The notes under the pieces: generated by a model
What the model was told of the DNA's origin: nothing
The model's database searches: none
The model's input: only the letters and a program-made list of their open reading frames with translations
Part shown: positions 43,410 to 51,558 of the stretch, one piece after another
How positions within the stretch are numbered: position 1 is the stretch's first letter
Layout of the letters: each line of letters begins with the position of its first letter
Program-made: the position numbers and the translations under genes
Assembly (NCBI GenBank): GCA_050260515.1
Contig: JBLNCI010000005.1
Location: forward strand, 59,652 to 123,651
Origin: DATJIG01 sp050260515
GTDB lineage: Bacteria > Pseudomonadota > Alphaproteobacteria > SMXQ01
Length of the DNA: 64,000 nt
Reading direction: 5' to 3'

Positions 43410-44606
43410 CTACACGGCAGCGTCCTCCACGACGGGATCCATCGGCAGGCTGACGGTGACCCGCGTCCCGACGGGCGCGTTGGCGGCGATCGTGATGCGT
43501 CCGCGATGCGCCTCGACGATCTCGCGACACAGTGCGAGCCCGAGGCCAGTGCCCTCGATCGCTCCAGTATTGGAGGCGCGGTAGTAGGACTCGAAGACGC
43601 GTGGCAGTTCGTCCGACGGGATGCCGATGCCCTGGTCGATTACAGTGATAGCAACAGAGCGTTCGACGCTGCGTGCCTCGACAAGGATGGGCGCCGTGGC
43701 CGGCGAGTACTTGATCGCGTTGCCTACAAGATTCGAGATCATCTGACGTAGCAAGAGCGCGTTGCCGGGAATCGGCCGGTCGGGCCAGGTTCCGGTGGCG
43801 ATGATGGACCGGCCCGGAGCGCTGATGCGCTGAAGGTCGCAAATCTCGTCCACCAATACTCGGATGTGAAGTCGCTCCATCCGCGGTCTCTGAATGGCGC
43901 CACGGTTCACCGCGCCATCCTGCAGAGCGGTCAGCAATTCGTTCACACGCCTGATCTCGGCCCTCATCGATTCGAGCGACGCGATGCTGCCGTCGTCTCC
44001 GCGTCTGCGGGCGGCTCGCCGCTCGTTTTGTGCGATCAGATCGATCGTGGTGAGCGGGGTGCGGAACTCGTGACACATGGTCGCCACGAGATTGCGCAAA
44101 GCCTCGCGGGCAGCGCGTTCGCGCCTGAGGGCTGCGGTGAGTTCACCGGCCTGTTCCCTCAGTTCGGTAGTGGTGCGATGCAGGTTGCGCTGTGTGGTTC
44201 GCAGGTATCGAGCGACCCGACCGGTAGCAATGGCCACGGCCGTCAGCATAAGGAGCGCGTACGAGACCTCCGGGCGTTCGATGGCGAAAGACTGCGGTGG
44301 GTCGGCAAAGAAGTAGGCGTATGCAAGGGCTGACAGGACGCTCGCCAGCAGCAGGAAGGGCGTGCCGAAGCGAAAGCCGATGCCGACGATCGCCAGCATA
44401 TAGAAAGTATAGATCGTGGTGTCGCCGACGAAATAGTCGGCGCCGGCGGTGATGATGGTCGCCAGGATTACGACGCCGATGACGACGAAGAAGGCAAGAA
44501 GCGAGCGCATCAGCGCCCTGGGTTGCATGCGGGCACGGGCCCCACGCCAGAAGACGCCGAGACGTCGGCCGCCGGCCGCCAATGCGTCCTGTCCCGCGAT
44601 CATCAT
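43410..44606 (-). CDS. membrane sensor histidine kinase (DUF4118-type)
   Basis: About 398 residues. Four closely spaced membrane helices (for example LLAFFVVIGVVILATIITAG, AYAYFFADPP nearby) match the DUF4118 module of KdpD-like kinases. A coiled coil (TTTELREQAGELTAALRRE) leads to HisKA with His in MCHEFRTPLTTIDLIAQ, then HATPase (NLVGNAIKYSP, DQGIGIPSDELP, EGTGLGLALCREIVE). No response regulator is adjacent. It is followed by a TctC-type binding protein. The start is uncertain: the frame is open to 44744 and I prefer MMIAGQD at 44606. Confidence 0.82.
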   Translation of the reverse strand: MMIAGQDALAAGGRRLGVFWRGARARMQPRALMRSLLAFFVVIGVVILATIITAGADYFVGDTTIYTFYMLAIVGIGFRFGTPFLLLASVLSALAYAYFFADPPQSFAIERPEVSYALLMLTAVAIATGRVARYLRTTQRNLHRTTTELREQAGELTAALRRERAAREALRNLVATMCHEFRTPLTTIDLIAQNERRAARRRGDDGSIASLESMRAEIRRVNELLTALQDGAVNRGAIQRPRMERLHIRVLVDEICDLQRISAPGRSIIATGTWPDRPIPGNALLLRQMISNLVGNAIKYSPATAPILVEARSVERSVAITVIDQGIGIPSDELPRVFESYYRASNTGAIEGTGLGLALCREIVEAHRGRITIAANAPVGTRVTVSLPMDPVVEDAAV

Positions 44607-44880
44607 AGCGCCCCGCGGCCCAGCAGCCGGGCGCATCGCCGAAGCGTGTGCGCGCCCTCGTAGTCCAACGACCGAGCAGACCAGCGTTTCATCTATGCCT
44701 CCCCGACTCCCGCCGGCGCGTTCTGCTTGGCCGCCGGCTAGCAAACGTATTTCACAGTTGCCTGCCGGGGCCTAGTCGTATTTGGCCGCCTCCGACATCG
44801 GCTGGACGTTGGGTGGATGGTGGCGTCCGGCGCCTCCGCGGAGGTATGCTCAGCGTTCCACCGCCGTGACGGAGGCCGCC

Positions 44881-45594
44881 GTGCACAAGGTTGAAATTCC
44901 CCAGTGGCTCGTCGATCGCGTCGTCGCTCGTCGCGGGCGTCGCCATTCGTTCGCCGACATGACCGGGCCCCGCACCGCGCTGCTGGTCGTCGACATGCAG
45001 AACGCGTTTCTGATGGATGGCGTTGGCCACAACGTGATCGCGCCGGCACGGGACATTGTGCCGAACATCAATCGTCTGGCTTCGGCGTTGCGTCCGCTCG
45101 GCGGCACCGTCGTGTGGATTCAGGCGACGGCGGACGAGCGCGCCGTCGCCGAGTGGTCGGTCATGCACGACGACATGATGACACCGGACGCTCGTGACAA
45201 GCGGATCAAGTCGACGTGGCGCGGGAGCCTCGGCCATCGGCTGTGGGCGGAGCTCGACGTCCGTCCGGGCGATCCAATCGTCGAGAAGTCGCGCTACAGC
45301 GCCTTCATCCAGGGCTCGTCCGATATCGAGGCGCTGCTGCGCTCACGTGGTATCGATACGGTGATCGTGACTGGCACGGTGACGGGCGTGTGCTGCGAGT
45401 CGACCGCGCGGGACGCCATGATGCGCAACTTCCGGACCATCATGATCACCGACGCGAACGCGGCGCGGACCGACGACGAACACAATCGGGCGCTGTGCGC
45501 ATTCTATCATACGTTCGGCGACGTGATGTCGACCGACGAGGCGATCGAGTACCTGACGATCAACACCGCGGCTCCGTCGCGCGCGGCGGTCTGA
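44881..45594 (+). CDS. isochorismatase-like cysteine hydrolase
   Basis: A 237-residue hydrolase. The triad fits the family: Asp in LLVVDMQNAF, Lys in the middle region (RIKSTWRGS or IVEKSRYSAF), and Cys in TVTGVCCESTARDAMMRN with the usual cis-peptide before it. Relatives include N-carbamoylsarcosine amidase, maleamate amidohydrolase and ureidoacrylate hydrolase. I start at GTG 44881, which has GGAGG five bases upstream. The frame is open 33 codons further. A maleate-isomerase-family gene follows by 31 bp, the same pairing as in nicotinate degradation, which makes a maleamate-type amide a reasonable guess only. Confidence 0.8.
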   Translation: MHKVEIPQWLVDRVVARRGRRHSFADMTGPRTALLVVDMQNAFLMDGVGHNVIAPARDIVPNINRLASALRPLGGTVVWIQATADERAVAEWSVMHDDMMTPDARDKRIKSTWRGSLGHRLWAELDVRPGDPIVEKSRYSAFIQGSSDIEALLRSRGIDTVIVTGTVTGVCCESTARDAMMRNFRTIMITDANAARTDDEHNRALCAFYHTFGDVMSTDEAIEYLTINTAAPSRAAV

Positions 45595-45625
45595 CCCAAG
45601 CAACCAAGACAAATCGGGGAGAGCA

Positions 45626-46360
45626 ATGGCTTACACAAGTTGGCGTGGCGTGGTCGGGTGCGTGAAGCCGACCATGCGCCCGGGATCCATCGAGGAATTG
45701 ATCCGTATCCTGCCGGAGGGCATCGGCGTCCTACCGCTGTTCCTCGATATCCAGGAGGGCACGACCGACGAATTCAAACGCGCCGTCGACCCGTACGAGC
45801 CGATGGTCGCCAAGCTCGCCTCCAAGAAGGTCGATCTCATCCATCCCGAGGGCGCGCCGCCGTTCATGTTCCTCGGCCACAAGGGGGAGGCCAGGCTCCT
45901 CAAGAAATGGGAGGACAAGTACGGCATCCCGATGTTCACCTCGGGTACCAATCACATCCGTGCGCTCAAGGCGCTGGGGGTAAAGCGATTCGTCGGTGCG
46001 ACGTACTTCACCGGCAAGATCAACGATCTGTTCGCGAAATATTTCGAGGACGCCGGCTTCGACGTCCTGGGAATGGATGGGATCGACGTGCCGTTCGACC
46101 AGGTCGGTCATCTGTCGCCGCACGAGGTTTATGCGCACGTGAAGAAGGTCTTCCTCAAGCACCGCAAGAAGGCCGAGGCGATCTACCTCTTGGGCTCCGG
46201 CTGGCGGGTGATGGAGGTCATCGACGTGCTCGAGCAGGACACCGGAGTGCCGGTGATCCACCCGGTGCCGGCGCGCTGCTGGGAAATCCAGCGGCGACTC
46301 TCGATCCATCAGCCGGTGAAGGGGTATGGACGGCTGCTGGCGGAGATGATTGCGGACTGA
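45626..46360 (+). CDS. Asp/Glu racemase / maleate isomerase-fold protein without catalytic cysteines
   Basis: A 244-residue protein whose size and block order (GVVGCVKPTMRPGSIEELI, LIHPEGAPPFMFLGH, RALKALGVKRFVGATYFTG, AIYLLGSGWRVMEVIDVLE) fit the maleate isomerase / arylmalonate decarboxylase family. In that family one or two Cys, one after each of two parallel strands, do the chemistry. Here the first site reads PEGAPPF and the second LGSGWR, so both are lost. The only cysteines are C12 and one near the end (ARCWEI). Either the chemistry differs or the protein has another role. It sits between the isochorismatase-like gene and the LpxR-like gene, whose ATG overlaps its stop (TGATG). Confidence 0.7.
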   Translation: MAYTSWRGVVGCVKPTMRPGSIEELIRILPEGIGVLPLFLDIQEGTTDEFKRAVDPYEPMVAKLASKKVDLIHPEGAPPFMFLGHKGEARLLKKWEDKYGIPMFTSGTNHIRALKALGVKRFVGATYFTGKINDLFAKYFEDAGFDVLGMDGIDVPFDQVGHLSPHEVYAHVKKVFLKHRKKAEAIYLLGSGWRVMEVIDVLEQDTGVPVIHPVPARCWEIQRRLSIHQPVKGYGRLLAEMIAD

Positions 46361-47394
46361 TGAGAGTTATCTTCGTCCAACGGGCCGCGGCGCTCGCCGC
46401 GGCCCTTTTCATTCTCGGCTTGCAGAGCGCAAACGGCGCCGCGGCGGAGGACGACGGCTGGTTGCACCGCAACTGCAACACCTTCACCGCGGAGATCGAG
46501 AACGATCTCGTCCAGCACAGCGATCGTCACTACACCCACGGCACGCGCTTCACCTGCACTCAGCGCGATGGGAGCGCGCCCGAATCGGCGTCGGACTCGG
46601 CTGCGGCGTTGGGCCTCTTTGCGGACGGTGGTCATCGGCGCCTCGCCCTGACCCTCGGCCAGAACATCTACACCCCGAACAACCTCGCCGCGGAGGATGC
46701 GCCGCTGACCGACCGGCCCTATGCCGGCTGGCTGTACGGCGGGGTCGGGATGACCTCGGACACCGGCGTTCGCTACGACGCGCTGGAGCTCGACCTCGGC
46801 ATCGTCGGTCCGCAGGCGTACGCGAAGGAGACGCAGCGGTTGTTTCACGGCATCCCCGCCGTCCACGCGCGGACCAAGCGCCCGGCCGGATGGAGCCACC
46901 AACTGAAGAATGAGCCGGGCGTGGTCGCGACATACGACCATGTTTGGCGGGCGGTGTCGGAGCCGGTCCCGCTGGGGCTTCGCGCGGAAATCCTGCCCCA
47001 GGGCGGGGCGGCTGTCGGTAACGTCTTCACCCACGCCGAGGGCGGCGCGATGATTCGTATCGGGCGGAACATTCCCGCCGACGATTACGGCCCGCCGCTG
47101 ATCCGCCCGTCCGCTCCGGGTTCATCGCCCGCGGGCGCCGACGGCTTCGGATGGTACGTGTTCGCCGCCGCACAGGAGCGCGCGGTCGCGCGGAATATCT
47201 TCCTCGACGGAAATACCTTCGCCCACAGCCGCTCGGTCGACAAGAACACCTGGGTCGGGGACCTGTCGTGGGGCGTGGTGTTCACATGGGATTGGGCGCG
47301 ACTCGCCCTCGTCGAGGTTTACCGCACGCGGGAGTTCGAGGGACAGGAGCACCCGGACTCCTACGGGGCGATGACCCTCGGCATCCGTTTCTGA
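46360..47394 (+). CDS. LpxR-like outer-membrane lipid A deacylase (DUF2219)
   Basis: A 344-residue outer-membrane barrel. Signal peptide (RAAALAAALFILGLQSANGAAA), then FTAEIENDLVQHSDRHYTHG, which matches the LpxR start where Asn-Asp bind the calcium ion. Other family blocks are TPNNLAAEDAPLTDRPYAGW and the aromatic C-terminus SYGAMTLGIRF with a final Phe, the signature of barrel assembly. LpxR removes the 3'-acyloxyacyl group of lipid A. It is translationally coupled to the racemase-family gene, an unexpected partner. Confidence 0.8.
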   Translation: MRVIFVQRAAALAAALFILGLQSANGAAAEDDGWLHRNCNTFTAEIENDLVQHSDRHYTHGTRFTCTQRDGSAPESASDSAAALGLFADGGHRRLALTLGQNIYTPNNLAAEDAPLTDRPYAGWLYGGVGMTSDTGVRYDALELDLGIVGPQAYAKETQRLFHGIPAVHARTKRPAGWSHQLKNEPGVVATYDHVWRAVSEPVPLGLRAEILPQGGAAVGNVFTHAEGGAMIRIGRNIPADDYGPPLIRPSAPGSSPAGADGFGWYVFAAAQERAVARNIFLDGNTFAHSRSVDKNTWVGDLSWGVVFTWDWARLALVEVYRTREFEGQEHPDSYGAMTLGIRF

Positions 47395-47416
47395 TCGGCG
47401 ACGCTGTGAAAGACCG

Positions 47417-48988
47417 CTAGAAGCCGCTGTCGGTGCTGACGCGGAGCTTGCGCCCAAACAGGAGCGTGATGTTGATGCGGCGATCCTCGTAGGCGTCGCG
47501 GAAGTCGATCGCGTCGGTTTCGTGGAACAACGCGGAGTTGAACACGACGGCGCGGTTGGCACGGTACGGCACCTTGATCGCCTTCGATCCCGACTCTTTG
47601 AGGAAGTTGCGGACACGCGGGCCGGCCACGTTGTACTCGTGGAACGGCCAGTCGGGAGGGCTTTCCTTGTCCCACAGAACGAGTCCGCCGGAGCCCGCAT
47701 CGAGATTTGCCTCGTCCGGCGTGATCCAGAAGTTCACGTTCACCGCGGCGAAATCGGCGTGGAGCGGAATTCCGCGCAAGGTGCTGTCGTACTTGATGCC
47801 CCAGGCGAGATAAAGCCTGTGCGGACCGAAGATCCGGGGCAGCCGGACGCGCAGCTCCTCGGTGATTTGCAGCAGGAGCGGCGTCGCGAATCCGTCGTAG
47901 ATCAGCGAGCTGAGGTACCCGGGCGCGAACGATTTCTTGAAGACGGTCGCCTCGAGGCAATATCGCCGCAGGGCGGCGAGGGCTTCGGGTGCGAGCAGGT
48001 CGTCGATCACCACGACTTCGGGCTTCACCCCGAAGTACGTCTCCTCGATCGCCGGCAGGTCGAGATCGGGATTGATGACGACAGGCAGGCGCGGGCAGGG
48101 GCCGCCGTCATAGACGATCTCGTGGAACGACGGGCCGAGCGCCTCACGCTCCTCGGGGGACAGCTTGATGCCCTCCGTGCGCGCGCGCTCCTTGTGGCGG
48201 GCCCACAGCTCAGCCAACGTGCGGCGCCACGGCTCTCGCTCCGGCGGCAACAGCCCGCGGGCGGCAATGTACTCGGCCTGCTGATGCTCGTGCAGGAGAC
48301 GAAACGGCATAATGACGTCGTTGGTGTCGAAGCGGCGCCGCAGTTCCTGCTGGTACGCCGTCGCGCGCCTGAACTGCGCCAGCGACTCGTCGGGCTTGTT
48401 CTCATACAGCTCAATCATGCCGAGATTGAACGCCGCGTAGGCGTGGAGCGGATCCAACTCGAGGCAGCGCTCGAGTTCGGCGCGGGCCTCCGGCAGGCGA
48501 TCGAGCACGATCAGAGCGATCGCCAGATTGAAATGGATTGCGGTGGCCGTGTCGTCGAGGGCAATCGCGCGGCGAAACACGTCGACCGCCTCGGCCGTGC
48601 GCCCGCACTCCGCCAGCGCCACGGCCAGCCCTTCGACCACGGTCGGCTGGTCCGGCGCGAGCTCGACGGCGCGCTCATAAGCAGCGATCGCCTTGTTGAA
48701 GCGCCCAAGGTACTTGAGCGCGGTGCCGAGCGCGACGTGGCCGGCCACGTTGTCCGGGTCCACGTTGATCGCCCACCGGAACGGCATCACCGCTTCCTCG
48801 TAACGGCCGGCAGCCGCCAGGGCAGTCCCCAACGCGGCATGCGCGGCCGGGTCATCGGGCGTCAGCACGGCAATTCGCGCCATTGCGTCGATGGCGACGT
48901 TTTGGTCTCCCGTTTTTTGGGCGGTGGCGATGATGCCGCGCAGTCGGCGCAACTCGGCGTCGGTGGCGGCTTCGCGGGTTTCGCTCAT
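47417..48988 (-). CDS. TPR protein with a 2-oxoglutarate/Fe(II) dioxygenase-like domain
   Basis: A 523-residue protein. Residues about 15-215 are TPR repeats (AALGTALAAAGRYEEAVMPF, HFNLAIALIVLDRLPEARAE). The C-terminal 250 residues look like a double-stranded beta-helix oxygenase. Likely iron ligands are His and Asp in IPLHADFAAVNVNFWITPDE and His in NSALFHETDAIDF, with the 2-oxoglutarate Arg in DRRINITLLFG. TPR-oxygenases often hydroxylate proteins or sugars. I start at MSETREAATDAEL (48988). The frame opens 15 codons earlier. Confidence 0.72.
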   Translation of the reverse strand: MSETREAATDAELRRLRGIIATAQKTGDQNVAIDAMARIAVLTPDDPAAHAALGTALAAAGRYEEAVMPFRWAINVDPDNVAGHVALGTALKYLGRFNKAIAAYERAVELAPDQPTVVEGLAVALAECGRTAEAVDVFRRAIALDDTATAIHFNLAIALIVLDRLPEARAELERCLELDPLHAYAAFNLGMIELYENKPDESLAQFRRATAYQQELRRRFDTNDVIMPFRLLHEHQQAEYIAARGLLPPEREPWRRTLAELWARHKERARTEGIKLSPEEREALGPSFHEIVYDGGPCPRLPVVINPDLDLPAIEETYFGVKPEVVVIDDLLAPEALAALRRYCLEATVFKKSFAPGYLSSLIYDGFATPLLLQITEELRVRLPRIFGPHRLYLAWGIKYDSTLRGIPLHADFAAVNVNFWITPDEANLDAGSGGLVLWDKESPPDWPFHEYNVAGPRVRNFLKESGSKAIKVPYRANRAVVFNSALFHETDAIDFRDAYEDRRINITLLFGRKLRVSTDSGF

Positions 48989-49104
48989 GGGCTGCGCGTG
49001 GGTCCTGGAATGTAGGCCCTGGCCGCGCGCCAAGGCGTCATTACTGCTCCGATTGAATTATTATAGCCCGAAGCTCCCGGCCTGCCGCCAGTCCGTTGCA
49101 TCCC

Positions 49105-49941
49105 ATGATCGTTACCCGCTTCGCGCCGTCTCCCACCGGGCCTCTGCACCTCGGGCATGCCTACGCTGCGCTGTTCGCCTTTCGCGCCGCGCGCGAGGGC
49201 GGCGGACGGTTCCTGCTGCGCATCGAGGACATCGACACGGCGCGCAGCCGTCGCGAGTTCGAGGCGGCGATCGAGGACGACCTGCGTTGGGTGGGCGTGG
49301 AGTGGGAACTTCCGGTACGGCGTCAGTCCGAGCACATGGCCGACTACCGGTGGTCGCTCGATGCGCTGCAGGCCGCGGGACTCGTGTACCCCTGCTTCTG
49401 CACCCGCCGGAGGGTCGCAGCAGAAGTGGCGGCGGCCGGGGCGGCGCCGCATGGCCAAAGCGCGGTCTACCCCGGCACCTGTCGCACCCTGTCGAAGGAG
49501 GAACGCACGGATCGTATCGCCGCCGGCGAGCCCTATGCGTTGCGTTTCGATGCGGCCGAGGCATCCCGACGCGCCGGGCCGCTGACCTTCAGCGATGCTG
49601 GTCGCGGCGAGGTGGCGGTCGACGTGGCCGTAATGGGCGACGCGGTCATCGCCCGCAAGGACGTTCCGGCAAGCTATCACCTCGCAGTCGTGGTCGACGA
49701 TGCCGCGCAGGGCGTGACGCTGGTCACCCGCGGCGAGGACCTGTTCGAGGCGACGCACCTGCAGCGGCTGCTGCAGGCGTCGTTAGGCCTTCCGGAGCCG
49801 CACTATCATCATCACCGGCTGATTCGGAACGACGCCGGGGAGCGCCTGTCGAAGCGCGATGGGGCGCAGGCTCTGGCGGCGCTGCGCGCCGCCGGCGTCA
49901 CGCGCCCGGAGGTGCGGGCGCGCCTGGGCTTCGCCGACTAG
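49105..49941 (+). CDS. gluQ: glutamyl-Q tRNA(Asp) synthetase
   Basis: A 278-residue truncated relative of glutamyl-tRNA synthetase that attaches glutamate to queuosine in tRNA-Asp. TRFAPSPTGPLHLGHAYAAL holds the HIGH motif and RLSKRDGAQAL the KMSKS one. Zinc ligands are visible in CFCTRRR and YPGTC. The anticodon-binding domain of GltX is missing, as expected. Start at ATG 49105 (MIVTRF). The convergent eutA stop overlaps by four bases. Confidence 0.93.
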   Translation: MIVTRFAPSPTGPLHLGHAYAALFAFRAAREGGGRFLLRIEDIDTARSRREFEAAIEDDLRWVGVEWELPVRRQSEHMADYRWSLDALQAAGLVYPCFCTRRRVAAEVAAAGAAPHGQSAVYPGTCRTLSKEERTDRIAAGEPYALRFDAAEASRRAGPLTFSDAGRGEVAVDVAVMGDAVIARKDVPASYHLAVVVDDAAQGVTLVTRGEDLFEATHLQRLLQASLGLPEPHYHHHRLIRNDAGERLSKRDGAQALAALRAAGVTRPEVRARLGFAD

Positions 49942-51476
49942 GCCTTCGCGCTCTCGACGCCCTCGCGGCCGAGCGCCGCGGTCTTCGGGAACACCAGCGA
50001 CTTGATGACGACCGGCACCGCACCCGAGGACGGGAGCAGCGCGCCGATGTCGATGAAGTCGAACTCCTTGAGCTCGACGCCGTCGATCGACACCACCGCG
50101 TTGGAGAGCTTGAGCTCCTCACGGCAGTGGATGCCGAGCAGGCCGCCGATGTCCCCGTCGCTCACGAGGACCAGCGGGTGCCCCTTGCCGAGCACTGTCT
50201 TGAGCCCCGCGCTCACGCCGGCGGCGAAGGCGTGCAGGCGCTGGAACGTCGCCGAGCCCTCCCAGTTGAAGCAGACGGCGACGGCGGTGTCGCCGGAGTC
50301 GAGGTCGAGACGGCGGAGCGCGGCCTCGGTCTCTCGCGCGATCGTCTTCGCGTCGAGATCGTCGCCCGCGAGGTCGAAGTTGGGGGCGATCACCGGCACG
50401 TTGCGCAGAGGCAGCGTGTCCGGCGGCGACACGAAGATAGTGCTGCCGGAGACCTGGATCGTGTATTGCGACGCGCCGATCACGGTGGCGCGGATGCCTT
50501 CGACGGGCTCCATGAGCTTGAGGCCGGACTCCTCGACCCGGGCGCGGATCGCCGCGGCGAGATACGGACCGAGGTCGCCGAAGTTCGAGGTTTCGTAGCC
50601 GTAGACGAATTCGGATACACCGCCCGAGAAGGTGATTGCGTCGATCGTGCCGCGGTAGTCCATCGCCGGCAGCCGGAGCAGGGCCTCGGTGTCCGGCGAC
50701 AGCGGCTTGAGGGCGATCACCTCCATCAGCCGTTCCGCCATGCGCTCGGCCATGGCTTCCATCGCGGTGGCCGCGAGCGGCACGCCCAGGGCGAGGTCGA
50801 TGCCGGCGTCCTTGGCGAAGCGGCGACCGGCCTCCTCGATGCGGGTGACGATGCCTTCGCGATTGAGCGCGACGAGGCGCGCGCCGATGTCGATGGCGGT
50901 GAGGTCGACGACCTTGCCGCCGGCGCACACCGCGATCTTCGAGGTGCCGCCGCCGATGTCGACGTTCATGACCGTGGCGCCGACCGCCTCGGAGTTGCCG
51001 ACGGCGCCCGAGCCGTAGGCGGCCATCGTCGTCTCGAGGTTGTCGCCGGCCGAGACGGCGACGAACTTGCCGGCTTCCTTGGCGAACAGCTCGCCGATCG
51101 CGCGAGCGTTCTGGCGGCGGACGGCGACGCCGGTGAGGATGAGCGCGCCGGTGTCGATCTGGCTGGGATCGATGCCGACCGCCTCGTACTGCTCGGCGAT
51201 GAAGCGGCCGAGCTTGTCGGAGTCGATGGTGTTCTCGTCGCGGTACGGCGTGAGCAGGATGTCGGACTCGTAGAGCACCTCGCGGTTCTTCACCACGTAG
51301 CGGCTGTCGCGCTGCTCGAGCTCGAGCCGCGAGAAGACGAGGTGGGAGGTCGACGACCCGATGTCGACGCCGACGCTGGTGAGCTCGATTTCGTCCTCGT
51401 CGACGATGTGGCGGTTGGCGTTGGAGAAAAAGACGCGCCCGCCCTCTTGCTCGGCCTTGGGAGCTTCATCGGTCAT
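49938..51476 (-). CDS. eutA: EutA-like ethanolamine ammonia-lyase reactivating factor
   Basis: A 512-residue ASKHA-fold ATPase. EutA exchanges damaged B12 in ethanolamine ammonia-lyase for intact cofactor. The phosphate-1 loop is SVGVDIGSSTSHLVFSRLE, the second phosphate site MNVDIGGGTSKIAVCAGG, and the adenosine-type glycine motif ITFSGGVSEFVYGYE. The lyase genes eutB and eutC are not in the window, so this copy is an orphan here. Upstream on the same strand is a double-cupin gene, but a terminator separates them. Confidence 0.85.
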   Translation of the reverse strand: MTDEAPKAEQEGGRVFFSNANRHIVDEDEIELTSVGVDIGSSTSHLVFSRLELEQRDSRYVVKNREVLYESDILLTPYRDENTIDSDKLGRFIAEQYEAVGIDPSQIDTGALILTGVAVRRQNARAIGELFAKEAGKFVAVSAGDNLETTMAAYGSGAVGNSEAVGATVMNVDIGGGTSKIAVCAGGKVVDLTAIDIGARLVALNREGIVTRIEEAGRRFAKDAGIDLALGVPLAATAMEAMAERMAERLMEVIALKPLSPDTEALLRLPAMDYRGTIDAITFSGGVSEFVYGYETSNFGDLGPYLAAAIRARVEESGLKLMEPVEGIRATVIGASQYTIQVSGSTIFVSPPDTLPLRNVPVIAPNFDLAGDDLDAKTIARETEAALRRLDLDSGDTAVAVCFNWEGSATFQRLHAFAAGVSAGLKTVLGKGHPLVLVSDGDIGGLLGIHCREELKLSNAVVSIDGVELKEFDFIDIGALLPSSGAVPVVIKSLVFPKTAALGREGVESAKA

Positions 51477-51510
51477 CGTGGTCTCGCTCTACTGCGGTCT
51501 CGATAAAGAA

Positions 51511-51536
51511 CGGAGGGCGGGTTGCCCCGCCCTCCG
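51511..51536 (-). terminator. terminator between cupin 1 and eutA
   Basis: An 11-bp perfect stem, cggagggcggg / cccgccctccg, with loop ttgc. Read on the minus strand it is followed by TTCTTTATC. Confidence 0.7.
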
Positions 51537-51558
51537 ATAACGCACGCGTTCGTAGCGT

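Noticed and set aside
43333..44076. N-terminal extension of the first TctC frame into the sensor kinase gene
   Set aside because: The extension is an out-of-frame reading of the kinase; a signal peptide and Shine-Dalgarno sequence fix the TctC start at 43332.
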